64,000 nt of DNA from Pseudomonas agarici (lineage in GTDB: Bacteria; Pseudomonadota; Gammaproteobacteria; Pseudomonadales; Pseudomonadaceae): NCBI RefSeq assembly GCF_900109755.1, contig NZ_FOAR01000001.1:310001-374000 (forward strand). The letters run 5' to 3'. The notes under the pieces were generated by a model, which was given only the letters and a program-made list of their open reading frames with translations, was not told where the DNA came from and did not search any database. The position numbers and the translations under genes were made by a program. This document shows positions 39,199 through 48,578 of the stretch, one piece after another. Every line of letters begins with the position of its first letter. Position 1 is the stretch's first letter.

Positions 39199-40053
39199 AT
39201 GCAAAAAGGTCTGACGGGTAAGAAAACCATGCCCAACCTGGCGTTGACGATCTCCCTGGCTTGCATGGTGCCGCTGCTGTCTGCGGCGGAGATCAAAGGC
39301 ACGCTCAAACAGGGAGAGCTGTCGGTCGGCTCCGACCTGACCTATCCGCCCTACACCTATCTGGACCAAAAGCAGCCAAGCGGCTTCGACCCCGAGTTCA
39401 TGCAATTGATAGGCAAACAATTGCGATTGGAGCCGCGTTTCCTCGACACCCGCTTTGCCAACTTGATCTTGGGCGTCAATGCCCAGCGTTTCGACGTGGT
39501 CGCCTCGGCACTTTATGTCACCCCGGAACGCGCCAAACAGGTGGATTTCATCAGCTATCTGAAGACCGGCTCCTCTTTGATGGTGCTCAGTGCCAGCGAT
39601 TTCAGACCACAACGGCCCGAAGACCTTTGCGGCAAGCGCGTGGGCTCGATCAAGGGCGCATCCTGGGTTCCCAAACTCAACAAGGTTTCGACCGAGTATT
39701 GCCTGGCCTCCGGCAAACCGGCGATCCAGTCTCGTGAATTTCCCACCTCGCCCGAAGCGGCTCAGGCCCTACTGGCCCAGGCAGTCGACGTGCAGATGGA
39801 AGATCCCGCGGTAGCCAAGATCACCGTCGAAAAATTGCAGGGCAAAACCGTTATCAGCTCCAGCGAACTGATCTATCCGGTAGTCATCGGGCTGGCCGTG
39901 CGCAAAGGCAATCTGGCGCTATTGGGAGAACTGACCACTGCTCTGGGCCAAATCAAACAGAACGGCAGTTACGGCGAACTGCTCACCCGCTACAACCTGG
40001 CCGAACCGAATGCCGAGGAAATCAAGGCGGCGTTGGGCACCACCACTCCCTGA
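39199..40053 (+). CDS. ABC transporter substrate-binding protein, polar amino acid type
   Basis: A 284-residue periplasmic binding protein (SBP_bac_3 family). The start at 39199 has a GAGG site about 6 bases upstream. It begins with a signal peptide (NLALTISLACMVPLLSAAE, cleavage near residue 30). The mature part shows LSVGSDLTYPPYTYLDQK and GFDPEFMQLIGKQL, the canonical ligand-binding opening, and DLCGKRVGSIKGASWV. It is followed after 83 bp by the membrane component. The ligand is probably an amino acid or small guanidino/ureido compound, judged from the DUF1989 gene in the operon. Confidence 0.92.
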   Translation: MQKGLTGKKTMPNLALTISLACMVPLLSAAEIKGTLKQGELSVGSDLTYPPYTYLDQKQPSGFDPEFMQLIGKQLRLEPRFLDTRFANLILGVNAQRFDVVASALYVTPERAKQVDFISYLKTGSSLMVLSASDFRPQRPEDLCGKRVGSIKGASWVPKLNKVSTEYCLASGKPAIQSREFPTSPEAAQALLAQAVDVQMEDPAVAKITVEKLQGKTVISSSELIYPVVIGLAVRKGNLALLGELTTALGQIKQNGSYGELLTRYNLAEPNAEEIKAALGTTTP

Positions 40054-40136
40054 AACCCTGCGCCGAGCGCACCCAGTAGCGGATTCATTGATTCTTTCCG
40101 GTCTGCGGAAGAATCACAGCAACGCGGAGTAAGTAC

Positions 40137-41645
40137 ATGCAATTCGATTGGTATTACACCTTGGGCCTGTTGTGGAACGGCGATTTCTGGCGAGCCGTGG
40201 CAACCGTGGTCGAACTGAGCCTGGAAACCTGGCTACTGGGTATCGTATTCGGCTTTCTCCTGGCTTTGGCGCGACAGTCGCAGCGACGTTTTCTGCGAGG
40301 TGCGGCCGGTCTCTATATCTGGTTTTTTCGCAGCCTGCCGCTATTGGTTCTACTGATCTTCATCTATAACCTGCCCCAGGTGTTTGCGTCTACCAGTGCG
40401 CTGCTGTCCAATCCCTACTCGGCAGGCCTGATCGCCTTGGTGCTCAGTGAAGCGGCGTATATCGCCGAGATTCATCGCGGCGGCCTACTGGCGGTGGTCA
40501 AAGGCCAACTGGAAGCGGGCAAGGCCCTGGGCATCGGCTATCGTGGCGTTCAGCGACTGATCGTGGTGCCCCAGGCGCTACGCATAGCCCTGCCGACCCT
40601 GGTCAATGAATACATCACCATTGTCAAACTGACCTCTTTGGTGTCGGTGATTTCGCTGTCGGAAATCCTTCTGGTGGGCCAACAGCTCTATACCCAGAAC
40701 TTCCTGGTCATGGAGACCATGCTCGCGGTGGCCTTCTACTACGTGCTTATCGTTACCGTGTTCAGCCGCCTGTTGCGCCTGCTGGAGAACCACCTGGACG
40801 TAACCCGGCGTAAACCGAAACACATCGCCTCCGCCGAACTCGGGCAAGTGGCGACCCGGCGTGCCGCCAGCCAGTCCGAGCCAGGTGAGTTTGCTCTGCA
40901 AGCGCGGGGCGTGCGCAAGTCTTATGGCGAACTGGAAGTACTCAAGGGCGTCGAGCTGAATGTGCGTTGGGGCGAGGTGGTGTCGATCATCGGCCCATCG
41001 GGCTCGGGAAAGACCACGCTGATCCGCACCATGAATGGCCTGGAAAGCCTGGACCACGGCGAAATCATCCTGCAAGGCCAGCCGTTCCTGCGCGGTACCA
41101 AAGCGCCGGAGGGCGCTCTGGGTAACAAAGTGCATATGCAGGGCATCGTGCATGTCGGAATGGTTTTCCAGGGCTTCAATTTGTTCCCGCACAAGACTGC
41201 CCTGGAAAACGTCATGCTCGCACCGCTCTATCATACTCATGGCGGTGGCGAAGAGCTGCGTTTGTTGAGCCTGGCGCTGCTGCGCAAGGTTGGGATGCTC
41301 GAACACGCCGGTAAATACCCGCACCAGCTTTCCGGTGGCCAGCAGCAGCGCGTGGCGATTGCCCGGGCATTGGCGATGCGACCTTCGGTCATGCTGTTCG
41401 ACGAGCCGACCTCGGCCCTCGACCCGGAGCTGGTCGGCGATGTACTGGCGGTGATCGAGGAACTGGCCCGCGAAGGCATGACCATGGTGATCGTCACTCA
41501 CGAAATGAACTTCGCCTTCAAGCTCTCCGATCGGGTGGTGTTTATGGAAGGCGGCGAAATTATCCAGAACGCCGCGCCGCAAGAGATGCTGGAGCAGCGC
41601 AGCGAGCGCATGATCAAGTTCCTCAAAGACGTACAACTGGCATGA
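40137..41645 (+). CDS. Fused ABC transporter permease and ATP-binding protein, amino acid type
   Basis: A 502-residue natural fusion. Residues about 1-220 form a HisMQ-type permease with about five membrane segments and the EAA loop ([23 protein letters not shown], about 122-144). Residues about 255-500 form the ATPase: Walker [10 protein letters not shown] (near 286), Q-loop [12 protein letters not shown], signature [15 protein letters not shown] (near 400), Walker [14 protein letters not shown] and switch histidine VTHEM. Normally these are separate proteins; the linker is about 35 residues. A single permease gene implies a homodimeric channel. The stop overlaps the following regulator start (ATGA). 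Confidence 0.94.
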   Translation: MQFDWYYTLGLLWNGDFWRAVATVVELSLETWLLGIVFGFLLALARQSQRRFLRGAAGLYIWFFRSLPLLVLLIFIYNLPQVFASTSALLSNPYSAGLIALVLSEAAYIAEIHRGGLLAVVKGQLEAGKALGIGYRGVQRLIVVPQALRIALPTLVNEYITIVKLTSLVSVISLSEILLVGQQLYTQNFLVMETMLAVAFYYVLIVTVFSRLLRLLENHLDVTRRKPKHIASAELGQVATRRAASQSEPGEFALQARGVRKSYGELEVLKGVELNVRWGEVVSIIGPSGSGKTTLIRTMNGLESLDHGEIILQGQPFLRGTKAPEGALGNKVHMQGIVHVGMVFQGFNLFPHKTALENVMLAPLYHTHGGGEELRLLSLALLRKVGMLEHAGKYPHQLSGGQQQRVAIARALAMRPSVMLFDEPTSALDPELVGDVLAVIEELAREGMTMVIVTHEMNFAFKLSDRVVFMEGGEIIQNAAPQEMLEQRSERMIKFLKDVQLA

Positions 41646-42328
41646 GCCGGGGGGGCATAACGGTGAGTCAACCCAAGGAAAAAAGTCTGTCGCTGGCCGA
41701 TCAGGTTGCCATCGAGCTGCGCGAAGACATCATCGGCGGGCGTCTGTTGCCAGGCATGCCGCTGGTAGAAAGCGAACTGGTCAATGCTTACAACGCCTCG
41801 CGCAACACAGTGCGCGAAGCGTTGCACCAGTTGGGTCGTGAAGGCCTGACCAGCTACGTGCGTAACAAAGGCGTGATGGTGCGCCGGCTGGGCATCGACG
41901 ACGTGCGCGATATCTTCAAGGTCCGCCGCACCCTCGAATTGCAGGCGATCGCCGCGAGCAAGCCGCTGCGCGAATACCAATCCGACCTGATGCTCGAAGC
42001 CATCGAGGCCGCGCAACTGGCCCAAGACCGCGAGAACTGGCAAGCCTTCGGCACCCACAGTCTGCGCTTTCACCAGCACATCGTCGGCCTGCTGCGCAGC
42101 CCCCTGTTCGACGAATTCTTCACCCACGTTGCGGCCCAGATGCGTCTGGTGTTTTCCAACGCTCCCAGCGAGGAAACCTTCCAGAAACCCTGGCTCGAAC
42201 GCGACCGGCATATCCACGACCTACTGGGTGATGGCCGCAAGAAAGAAGCCGAGGAAGCCATGAGCAGCTACCTCAACGACTCCGAGTTGGTGCTGCTGGA
42301 CATTCTGAGCAGCATCCCACAACACTAA
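41642..42328 (+). CDS. GntR-family (FadR subfamily, FCD domain) transcriptional regulator
   Basis: A 228-residue regulator. The winged-helix domain covers about residues 15-80 ([23 protein letters not shown], then [20 protein letters not shown]). The all-helical FCD ligand domain covers about 90-220 ([43 protein letters not shown]), including metal-site histidines. The ATG overlaps the upstream stop; a GTG at 41663 after a G-rich run is an alternative start. It probably represses the operon and senses its substrate or product. The palindrome at 39145-39161 is a candidate target. Confidence 0.92.
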   Translation: MSRGGITVSQPKEKSLSLADQVAIELREDIIGGRLLPGMPLVESELVNAYNASRNTVREALHQLGREGLTSYVRNKGVMVRRLGIDDVRDIFKVRRTLELQAIAASKPLREYQSDLMLEAIEAAQLAQDRENWQAFGTHSLRFHQHIVGLLRSPLFDEFFTHVAAQMRLVFSNAPSEETFQKPWLERDRHIHDLLGDGRKKEAEEAMSSYLNDSELVLLDILSSIPQH

Positions 42329-42342
42329 AAAGAGGATCCCCC

Positions 42343-43194
42343 ATGTACAAGGACTATCCAGCGGCCTACCAAGTCAGCAAAGGCGCCGCATTGCACGTTG
42401 ACAAAGCCTTCTATGACCGCGTGCGCGAGTCCAAGGATGGCCGCACTCTGATCGAGCAATTCGAAGTACCGATCCGTACCGGCCGCGCCTGGAAAGTACC
42501 GGCGGGCCATGTGTTTCGCGTGACCACACCGGTCGGCCCACAGGTCGGGGACTTCAACGTGTGGAGCGCCGACGACCCCCGCGAACGCATGTGGGCAGCC
42601 CGAACTCGCCAGCTACAAGGCGCCCACGTCAGCACGTATGACCGCCTGTGGTCGAACCTGCCCTTCCTGAGGCCAATGGTCACCATCACCGACGACAGCC
42701 TGGCCGACTACGGCATCGACGAACACGGCGGTCGTCTGCACGACTTGCTGGGCACCCGTTGCGACCCTTACGTGAACAAGATGCTCACCGGCGAGGACTT
42801 CCACCACCACTGCCATTCAAACCTGACTCGTGCGGTGTTGCCCCATGGCCTGACCGAGTTCGACGTGCACGACGTGCTGAACATCTTCCAATGTACCGGC
42901 CTCAATCACGACGACATGTACTTCATGAAAGCCTGCCCGGCGAAACAGGGTGACTACCTGGAGCTCTTCGCCGAAATCGATCTGCTGTGCGCCCTCTCCA
43001 CCTGCCCGGGCGGTGACCTGTCGCTGCCGATGTGGGGCCCCGATGCCGAGGACCCGCTGAAGGTCTGCCGCCCATTGGGCGTGGAAATCTACCGCCTCGA
43101 CGAGTCGCTGTTGGACGGCTGGAAACAACCCGAGCGTGCCACATACAACGGCAACCATGGCCTGCTGATCCCTAAAGCCGAGTGGGAAAAGTAA
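42343..43194 (+). CDS. DUF1989-family protein (urea-carboxylase-associated/guanidine-metabolism type)
   Basis: A 283-residue protein starting after an AAGAGGA site. It shows the DUF1989 features: GRAWKVPAGHVFRVTTPVGPQ near the start, GDFNVW, and the metal-binding HHHCHSNL (near 150) and FQCTGLNHDDMYF regions. Shorter DUF1989 proteins act as paired subunits in urea amidolyase operons or as carboxyguanidine deiminase (CgdAB). This longer, single-gene form has no urea carboxylase nearby. Its place behind an amino-acid-type uptake system suggests it acts on an imported C-N compound; the reaction is unknown. Confidence 0.85.
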   Translation: MYKDYPAAYQVSKGAALHVDKAFYDRVRESKDGRTLIEQFEVPIRTGRAWKVPAGHVFRVTTPVGPQVGDFNVWSADDPRERMWAARTRQLQGAHVSTYDRLWSNLPFLRPMVTITDDSLADYGIDEHGGRLHDLLGTRCDPYVNKMLTGEDFHHHCHSNLTRAVLPHGLTEFDVHDVLNIFQCTGLNHDDMYFMKACPAKQGDYLELFAEIDLLCALSTCPGGDLSLPMWGPDAEDPLKVCRPLGVEIYRLDESLLDGWKQPERATYNGNHGLLIPKAEWEK

Positions 43195-43214
43195 CTACAG
43201 GCTAAATCGACGCC

Positions 43215-43269
43215 CGGGGCGCCCACTCGCCCCGAATCCATTGAATCCTTCTGAGGAAAGGTCAGAAGG
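43215..43269. terminator. Two hairpins between convergent DUF1989 and MFS genes
   Basis: A 7-bp GC-rich hairpin (CGGGGCG at 43215-43221 with CGCCCCG at 43228-43234) is followed by a second hairpin (CCTTCTGA at 43247-43254 with TCAGAAGG at 43262-43269). There is no long T tract, so termination is probable but not certain; the convergent setting supports it. Confidence 0.5.
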
Positions 43270-43296
43270 TGTAACCCTTATTCAGAACGGGACAAT

Positions 43297-44514
43297 TCAG
43301 ACCTGCCTGGTTTTCGGCAACAACACCGCCAACACGCCCAACAACGGCAGGAACGAGCACATCGTGTACACGTACTCGATGCCGTGAATGTCCGCCAGGT
43401 GCCCCAACAGCGCCGCGCCAATCCCGCCGAAGCCGAACATCAGGCCGAAGAACACTCCGGCGATCATGCCGACGTTGCCCGGTACTAACTCCTGGGCAAA
43501 CACCACGATGGCGGAGAAGGCCGAGGCCAGGATAAAGCCGATCACCACACTGAGCAGCGTGGTCCAGAACAGATCCACATACGGCAGTATCAACGTGAAC
43601 GGTGCCACCCCCAGGATCGAGAACCAGATCACCGCCTTGCGCCCGATCTTGTCGCCGATCGGCCCACCGGCAAACGTCCCCGCCGCGACCGCGCCCAGAA
43701 ATAGAAACAGGTGAAGCTGCGAACTGGCCACCGACAGCTGGAACTTCTCGATCAGGTAGAAGGTGAAGTAGCTGGTGAAGCTGGCCATGTAGAAGTACTT
43801 GGAGAATACCAGCAGGCCGAGCACCACCAACGCCGCCAATACCCGATTCTTCGACAATCCGTGAGTGGCCTTCTGGCCCTGCTTGAGCTTGAACAGGTTC
43901 AGGTGCGCGCGATACCAGCGGCTGATGCCGTAGAGCACACCCAGGGCGAACAAAGCGAACAGCCCGAACCAGGCGACGTTGCCCTGGCCGAACGGAATGA
44001 TGATCGCCGCCGCCAGTAGTGGGCCAAAAGCCGAACCGGCGTTACCACCGACCTGAAAACTCGACTGCGCCAGGCCGTAACGACCGCCCGAAGCCAGGCG
44101 TGCAACACGGGAGGCCTCCGGGTGGAACGTCGAAGAACCCACGCCGATCAGCGCCGATGCCAGGAGGATCAACGCGAAGCTGCCCACTTGGGACAACATC
44201 AGAATGCCGATCAGCGTACAAATCATTCCCGCCGGTAACAGCAGCGGTTTCGGATGGCGGTCGGTATAAAAGCCGACCCACGGCTGCAACAGCGATGCCG
44301 TGACCTGGAAAGTCAGGGTAATCAGCCCGACTTGGGTAAAGGTCAGCCCGTAATTGGCCTTGAGCATCGGATAGATCGACGGCAGGACCGACTGGATCAG
44401 ATCGTTGATCAAGTGCGCCAGCGCCACCGCGCCGATAATACGCATCACCAGGGGACTGGATTGCGGCGCCGTCGATGCGACAGTCGCGCCAGCGGGAGTT
44501 TCAGTGAGAGCCAT
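43297..44514 (-). CDS. MFS efflux transporter, fosmidomycin-resistance (Fsr) type
   Basis: A 405-residue inner-membrane protein with about 12 membrane segments. LAHLINDLIQSVLPSIYPMLK at the start of helix 1 and GFYTDRHPKPLLLPAGM in loop 2-3 are characteristic of the Fsr group, as is LIGVGSSTFHPEASRVARLAS. In E. coli Fsr exports fosmidomycin; natural substrates are unknown. It converges on the DUF1989 operon. An AT-rich region with imperfect repeats (44600-44660) precedes the chemoreceptor gene on the other side. Confidence 0.9.
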   Translation of the reverse strand: MALTETPAGATVASTAPQSSPLVMRIIGAVALAHLINDLIQSVLPSIYPMLKANYGLTFTQVGLITLTFQVTASLLQPWVGFYTDRHPKPLLLPAGMICTLIGILMLSQVGSFALILLASALIGVGSSTFHPEASRVARLASGGRYGLAQSSFQVGGNAGSAFGPLLAAAIIIPFGQGNVAWFGLFALFALGVLYGISRWYRAHLNLFKLKQGQKATHGLSKNRVLAALVVLGLLVFSKYFYMASFTSYFTFYLIEKFQLSVASSQLHLFLFLGAVAAGTFAGGPIGDKIGRKAVIWFSILGVAPFTLILPYVDLFWTTLLSVVIGFILASAFSAIVVFAQELVPGNVGMIAGVFFGLMFGFGGIGAALLGHLADIHGIEYVYTMCSFLPLLGVLAVLLPKTRQV

Positions 44515-44850
44515 GAGGGAATTCCGTCACATGGATGGATGCACGATTGCAAGTGCGTCAATGTGCCATTTTTGGGTGCGGCAACACCAGATGCTTGTTG
44601 AGCTAACGATCTATTCAATCGCAAAAAAATAGCTGATAGCTTTTTGCTACTGGTGTGAATCTTGCGTACTTTAGCGCCTACAGCGTGGCCCCTTACAAAG
44701 AGGCTCGAGAATGGGAAGTTTCGCCACAGCGGCTGGCCAACAACGCCCTCACTGACGAATCTTCCGAGGTCTTTAACGACGGTATCCGTCATGACCAACC
44801 CGTCATGAGCGCACTCAAACAGTGCTGGATGCCTTGAGGAGTGATCGGGC

Positions 44851-46908
44851 ATGCAGGCTTTTTTATCACCAGGGATGCGACTGTTGGGGCGATTCGGTTT
44901 CGCCCGTAAATTTCAGGTGCTGTTCCTGCTGTTCATCGTACCGCTGATGGGTAGTCTGTACATGATCGGCCAGGACTACCGTGGCAAACTGGCGCTGATT
45001 GCCGGAGAGCGTGCCGGTGTCCGCCAACTGCTGGCCCAGGACTCCCTGGACAGCCTGCTGACCGCCCAACGCGACCGCGCCGCCCGCTGGCGGGCCACGG
45101 AAACCAATCGTCAACCGACACCCACCACCCTCGCGGCCATGGCCGTACTCGACAAGGCCCAGCCCGAAGTCAACCAGGCCATCGAGCAACTGGGCCAGGC
45201 CCTGAAAAACGAAGGTGCCACCGACGAGACCCTGAAGCGTTATCAGGTCCTGCAAGCTAGCCTCTCCGGCCTCGACTCGGCCAGCCTGAGCAAGGTCGGC
45301 TGGTGGCCGGACGGCTACGACCGCTTCACCTCCGCCCTGAGCGCCCTGCAAGGCCTGCGGGAACAGATCGCCCTGGACAGCCGGCTGATCCTCGCGCCCT
45401 GGATGGAAACCTACCTGCTGACGCAAATCTCCACCCAATACGCACCTGATCTGATCGAGCGTGTTGGCCGTCTCGCCAGCGTCGGCCAGGCATCGGTGGT
45501 GTCGGGCCAGTTCAGCCTGCAAAGCCGCCTGCAACTCAAAGACCTGCGCAGCCGCATCGGTGATGCCCGCGACCGGCTGACCAAGACCGGTGCGCAACTG
45601 GAAGCCCGCTTGCCGGCCGAACTGCAAAACTGGGCGGGACGTTACCAGACAAGCCTGAATCACCTGGATGAGGGCCTCAAAGCACTGGACGAAGGCATGT
45701 TTGGCGGCAGTATCACCCTCAAGCCCGAAGGCTTCGAGAAGACCCTCGACAGCTTGCTGGGTCAGTTGTCCGGCTTACGTCAAGACTCCCTGACCACCCT
45801 CGACAGCCGCCTGGACTACTACCATGGGCAGGGCATCCGCCAGTTCACTCTGGTGGCGGTGATCTTCGGCTGCCTGCTACTGGCGGCGCTGTACCTGTTC
45901 ATCTGCCTGCAGGCCTCGATCCGCCGCAGCGCGAGCGGCATCACCCTGTTGGCCGAATCACTGCGTGACGGCAACCTGTGCTTGCAAGTACCGGTGGAAG
46001 GCCGCGACGAACTGGCGGCCATCAGCACCGCCCTCAACGTCGCCGTGGTGCAACTGCGCACCAGCCTGCAGGGCGTGGATCACGAAACCCTGCAGTTGAG
46101 CGACGCCGTGCGCACCCTCAACAGCCACTCCAGCGGTGCCCTCAACGAAGTCGAAGCGCAGCAGCAACAAATCAGCCAGATCGCTGCGGCGGCGACACAA
46201 CTGGCGGCCACTTCACTGGGGGTCGCCCAGAGCTGTGAGCAGGCCTCCGGCAGCGCTCAGAATACCCAGCGCATTGCCTCGGACAGCAGCCGCGACAGCC
46301 TGCGCACCACCGCCAGCATCCAACAGCTCAACCAACGCCTGAACGAAACCGCCGCCGCCTTGGGCCGGGTCAGCGAGCAGGGCCAGCAGATTCAATTGGT
46401 GGTCGACACCATTCGCGGTGTCGCCGAACAGACCAACCTCCTCGCCCTCAACGCTGCCATCGAAGCGGCACGGGCCGGTGAACAAGGTCGCGGCTTTGCC
46501 GTAGTGGCGGACGAAGTGCGCAGCCTGTCGCAGCGTACCCAGAGCTCCACCGCACAGATTGCCAGCACCGTCGACAGCCTGCGAGCCACCGTAAGCCAGG
46601 CGGTAGCCCTGATGGAAACGGCCTGCGGCCAGGCGCAAACCGATGCCCAATCGGTAACTGGGCTGGGCGAGCGCCTGGGGGAAATCGCCAGTGCAGTGCA
46701 GAGCGTGACCGATACCCTGGCGCAAATCGCCACGGCAGTGGACGAACAGGCGAGCACCGCCGACGAAGTCAGTGGCAATATCCAGCAGGTCGACCAAGCG
46801 GCGCTCCGCCTACTCGAAGGGGCTCGTGCGGTGAACCGTGCAGCGGACACCCTGAGCGAAGGCAGCAAGGCCCTGAGTAACAACACCGGGCGATTCCGCC
46901 TGAGTTGA
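44851..46908 (+). CDS. Methyl-accepting chemotaxis protein
   Basis: A 685-residue chemoreceptor. Membrane segment 1 is at about 21-40 (VLFLLFIVPLMGSLYMI), a periplasmic helical ligand domain of about 285 residues follows, and membrane segment 2 is at about 330-352. A HAMP domain (to about 405) and the cytoplasmic signalling domain follow. The hairpin tip EQTNLLALNAAIEAARAGEQGRGFAVVADEVR lies near 530, shown here in part: NLLALNAAIEAARAGEQG. There is no C-terminal CheR-docking pentapeptide. The ligand is unknown. A GAGGAG site precedes the ATG. It stands alone between the MFS gene and tRNA-Met. Confidence 0.94.
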   Translation: MQAFLSPGMRLLGRFGFARKFQVLFLLFIVPLMGSLYMIGQDYRGKLALIAGERAGVRQLLAQDSLDSLLTAQRDRAARWRATETNRQPTPTTLAAMAVLDKAQPEVNQAIEQLGQALKNEGATDETLKRYQVLQASLSGLDSASLSKVGWWPDGYDRFTSALSALQGLREQIALDSRLILAPWMETYLLTQISTQYAPDLIERVGRLASVGQASVVSGQFSLQSRLQLKDLRSRIGDARDRLTKTGAQLEARLPAELQNWAGRYQTSLNHLDEGLKALDEGMFGGSITLKPEGFEKTLDSLLGQLSGLRQDSLTTLDSRLDYYHGQGIRQFTLVAVIFGCLLLAALYLFICLQASIRRSASGITLLAESLRDGNLCLQVPVEGRDELAAISTALNVAVVQLRTSLQGVDHETLQLSDAVRTLNSHSSGALNEVEAQQQQISQIAAAATQLAATSLGVAQSCEQASGSAQNTQRIASDSSRDSLRTTASIQQLNQRLNETAAALGRVSEQGQQIQLVVDTIRGVAEQTNLLALNAAIEAARAGEQGRGFAVVADEVRSLSQRTQSSTAQIASTVDSLRATVSQAVALMETACGQAQTDAQSVTGLGERLGEIASAVQSVTDTLAQIATAVDEQASTADEVSGNIQQVDQAALRLLEGARAVNRAADTLSEGSKALSNNTGRFRLS

Positions 46909-46982
46909 AACGACGAAGGTCCGGGACTTCACCGGCGAGCCTTAAGCTTTTGATAGCGTAGAGAAAGTTTTCAGATATTTGC

Positions 46983-47011
46983 TTGACACAACATCGATCC
47001 AAGCGAATAAT
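46983..47011 (+). promoter_or_regulatory. Sigma70 promoter of tRNA-Met
   Basis: Consensus -35 TTGACA (46983-46988), a 17-base spacer and AATAAT (47006-47011) as -10 lie 11 bp before the mature tRNA end. A GC-rich discriminator (GCGCGCC) follows, as is usual for stable-RNA promoters. Confidence 0.85.
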
Positions 47012-47022
47012 GCGCGCCACTT

Positions 47023-47099
47023 GGCTACATAGCTCAGTTGGTTAGAGCATAGCATTCATAATGCTGGGGTCCGGGGTTCAAGTCCCTGTGTAGCCACCA
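47023..47099 (+). tRNA. tRNA-Met, elongator type (anticodon CAT)
   Basis: A 77-nt cloverleaf. The acceptor GGCTACA (47023-47029) pairs with TGTAGCC (47089-47095), followed by A and encoded CCA (47097-47099). The D-arm is AGCTCAGTTGGTTAGAGC and the anticodon loop TTCATAA has CAT at 47057-47059. The paired 1-72 position (G-C) argues for an elongator rather than initiator tRNA. tRNA-Ile2 (lysidine-modified CAT) is not suggested by its sequence but cannot be excluded by eye. Confidence 0.95.
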
Positions 47100-47140
47100 A
47101 GTACCTGTTTCGTGATATCTGCGGATGTCTACGAAGCTAA

Positions 47141-47173
47141 CAAGAAAGCCCGCCTAGTGCGGGTTTTCTTGTT
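47141..47173 (+). terminator. Rho-independent terminator after tRNA-Met
   Basis: The stem CAAGAAAGCCCGC (47141-47153) pairs with GCGGGTTTTCTTG (47159-47171) around a 5-base loop. T residues within and after the descending arm complete the structure. Confidence 0.85.
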
Positions 47174-47211
47174 TCTGGCTGTATCTCCTTATCTATCCCT
47201 ATACCTTCCCG

Positions 47212-47240
47212 CCCTGTATCCCCTGTATCCCCTGTGTATC
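47212..47240 (+). repeat. Three imperfect tandem copies of CCCTGTATC
   Basis: CCCTGTATC at 47212-47220 and 47221-47229, then CCCTGTGTATC at 47230-47240. The last copy contains CCCTGTGTA, the same 9 bases as the 3' part of tRNA-Met (47084-47092). This may be chance or a trace of a past integration event. Confidence 0.5.
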
Positions 47241-47454
47241 CTCGCTGAAAGATTGAGCCGAGGGAGGTTGGCTCATCTTAAGTCGCGGTAAAGCCGGGGG
47301 GCTTCTTCATTACCGATACCGTAGATTAAGTAGCACTACCCGTATTTCAGTCGAAAAGACGACCTTTCTGGCGCAGTCCGTCTAAGATCTATTGAACGAA
47401 AGCTCGCTCATCCCCAAAATGGATTTTTTGGTTAACCCACGAACAAGAGGGCAA

Positions 47455-48147
47455 ATGAAAACAGCAAAAGCAGCAAGCCCTCTCATTGGAGTGGGGATCT
47501 ACACACCAGCGGAGGCCGCCCTATACACGGGCATACCGGCTAAAGACATCCGTAGGTGGATGTTTGGTTACAAATCGGAGGGCATCGAGCATTCTGGGCT
47601 TTGGAGGCCGGAGCTGGCTTTTTCTGAGGAGAAGCTACTTGGCTTCCATGATCTGCTAGAGATCAGGTTTGTACATGCCTTTCGGAAACATGGCGTGAGC
47701 CTTCAAGCCATTCGCTCTGCATCAAGGCAAGCCAGAGAGATTTTCGTTCAACGTTACCCATTCACCTGCAAGCGATTCCAAACCGATGGCAGGAGCATCT
47801 TCGCGACAGTTTTCGATGAAACTGGCGACGAGGCGATTCTCGACCTGGCGAAGCGGCAGGATGCCTTTAGGCAGGTAATCGGTCCTTCGCTTTATGAGGG
47901 GATTGATTATACCGGGGAAGGGACAGCACAACGTTGGTATCCAATCAAGCGAAGCAAGGCTATTGTTCTTGATCCCAACCGCAATTTTGGTAAGCCAGTC
48001 CTATCCTCCACCGGAGTCGACACCGCTTCGATTTATCACGCATATCTGGTCGAAGGGCAAAACACCAAGCGCGTCTCGATGATTTTTGAAATCTCAACTG
48101 CGGCAGTGGATGCGGCAGTGAACTTTGAGCATAGGATCGCTGCTTGA
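47455..48147 (+). CDS. Antitoxin-like DNA-binding protein, VapB45 type
   Basis: A 230-residue protein. The start at 47455 (MKTAKAASPLIGVGIYTPAEA) has an AGAGGG site; in-frame upstream starts (TTG 47392, ATG 47419) lack one. The N-terminal half resembles a MerR-like helix-turn-helix (YTPAEAALYTGIPAKDIRRW, then FHDLLEIRFVHAFRKHGVS). The C-terminal part matches the DUF433-like region of VapB45 antitoxins such as M. tuberculosis Rv2018 (from memory). It is followed with a 4-bp overlap by a PIN-like gene, as in vapBC45. Base composition is lower in GC than neighbouring genes, which suggests transfer next to tRNA-Met. Confidence 0.8.
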   Translation: MKTAKAASPLIGVGIYTPAEAALYTGIPAKDIRRWMFGYKSEGIEHSGLWRPELAFSEEKLLGFHDLLEIRFVHAFRKHGVSLQAIRSASRQAREIFVQRYPFTCKRFQTDGRSIFATVFDETGDEAILDLAKRQDAFRQVIGPSLYEGIDYTGEGTAQRWYPIKRSKAIVLDPNRNFGKPVLSSTGVDTASIYHAYLVEGQNTKRVSMIFEISTAAVDAAVNFEHRIAA

Positions 48148-48551
48148 ATTTTCTGATTGATAACAATCTTCCACCAGCTATTGCCAGGGCCTTGCACCAG
48201 CTTTGCAAGGCCGAAGGCCATGCAGTAGTTCCGCTGAGAGACAAATTCCAAGCAAGCGCCAGTGACATTCACTGGATAACAGCGCTGAGCACCGAAGGGG
48301 GATGGGCTGTGGTGTCTCAGGACAAATTTTCTAAAGGAAATGCTGAGAGAGAAGCCTTTAGAGAATGCGGCCTACCAATCTTCTGCCTTGCAAAGCAGTG
48401 GGGGCAAACGACCTACTGGAGCAAGGCTGAAAATTTAGTGCGTTGGTGGCCGGCCATAATACGACAGGCGGAACTGATATCGGGCGGCGCGGCGTTTAAG
48501 GTCGTCTGGAGTTTTTCAGCGCCTGGAAAGTTCGAGCAGTTGAGGATCTAG
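48144..48551 (+). CDS. PIN-like toxin, VapC45 type
   Basis: A 135-residue protein translated from TTG at 48144, whose TTGA overlaps the antitoxin stop codon. The N-terminus MNFLIDNNLPPAIARAL holds the first acidic residue of the PIN active site, and GWAVVSQDKFSKG (near 58) and NAEREAFRECGLPIF are typical of the DUF5615/VapC45 PIN-like branch. The putative activity is a metal-dependent RNase restrained by the upstream antitoxin. The C-terminal tail WWPAIIRQAELISGGAAFKV matches this branch in length. A terminator follows immediately. Confidence 0.82.
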   Translation: MNFLIDNNLPPAIARALHQLCKAEGHAVVPLRDKFQASASDIHWITALSTEGGWAVVSQDKFSKGNAEREAFRECGLPIFCLAKQWGQTTYWSKAENLVRWWPAIIRQAELISGGAAFKVVWSFSAPGKFEQLRI

Positions 48552-48575
48552 CCCGGCTTAGCGCCGGACTTTTTC
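48552..48575 (+). terminator. Terminator after the VapBC45-like pair
   Basis: A 5-bp stem CCGGC (48553-48557) / GCCGG (48563-48567) with a 5-base loop is followed by ACTTTTT. Short but well placed, directly after the toxin stop. Confidence 0.6.
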
Positions 48576-48578
48576 GTT

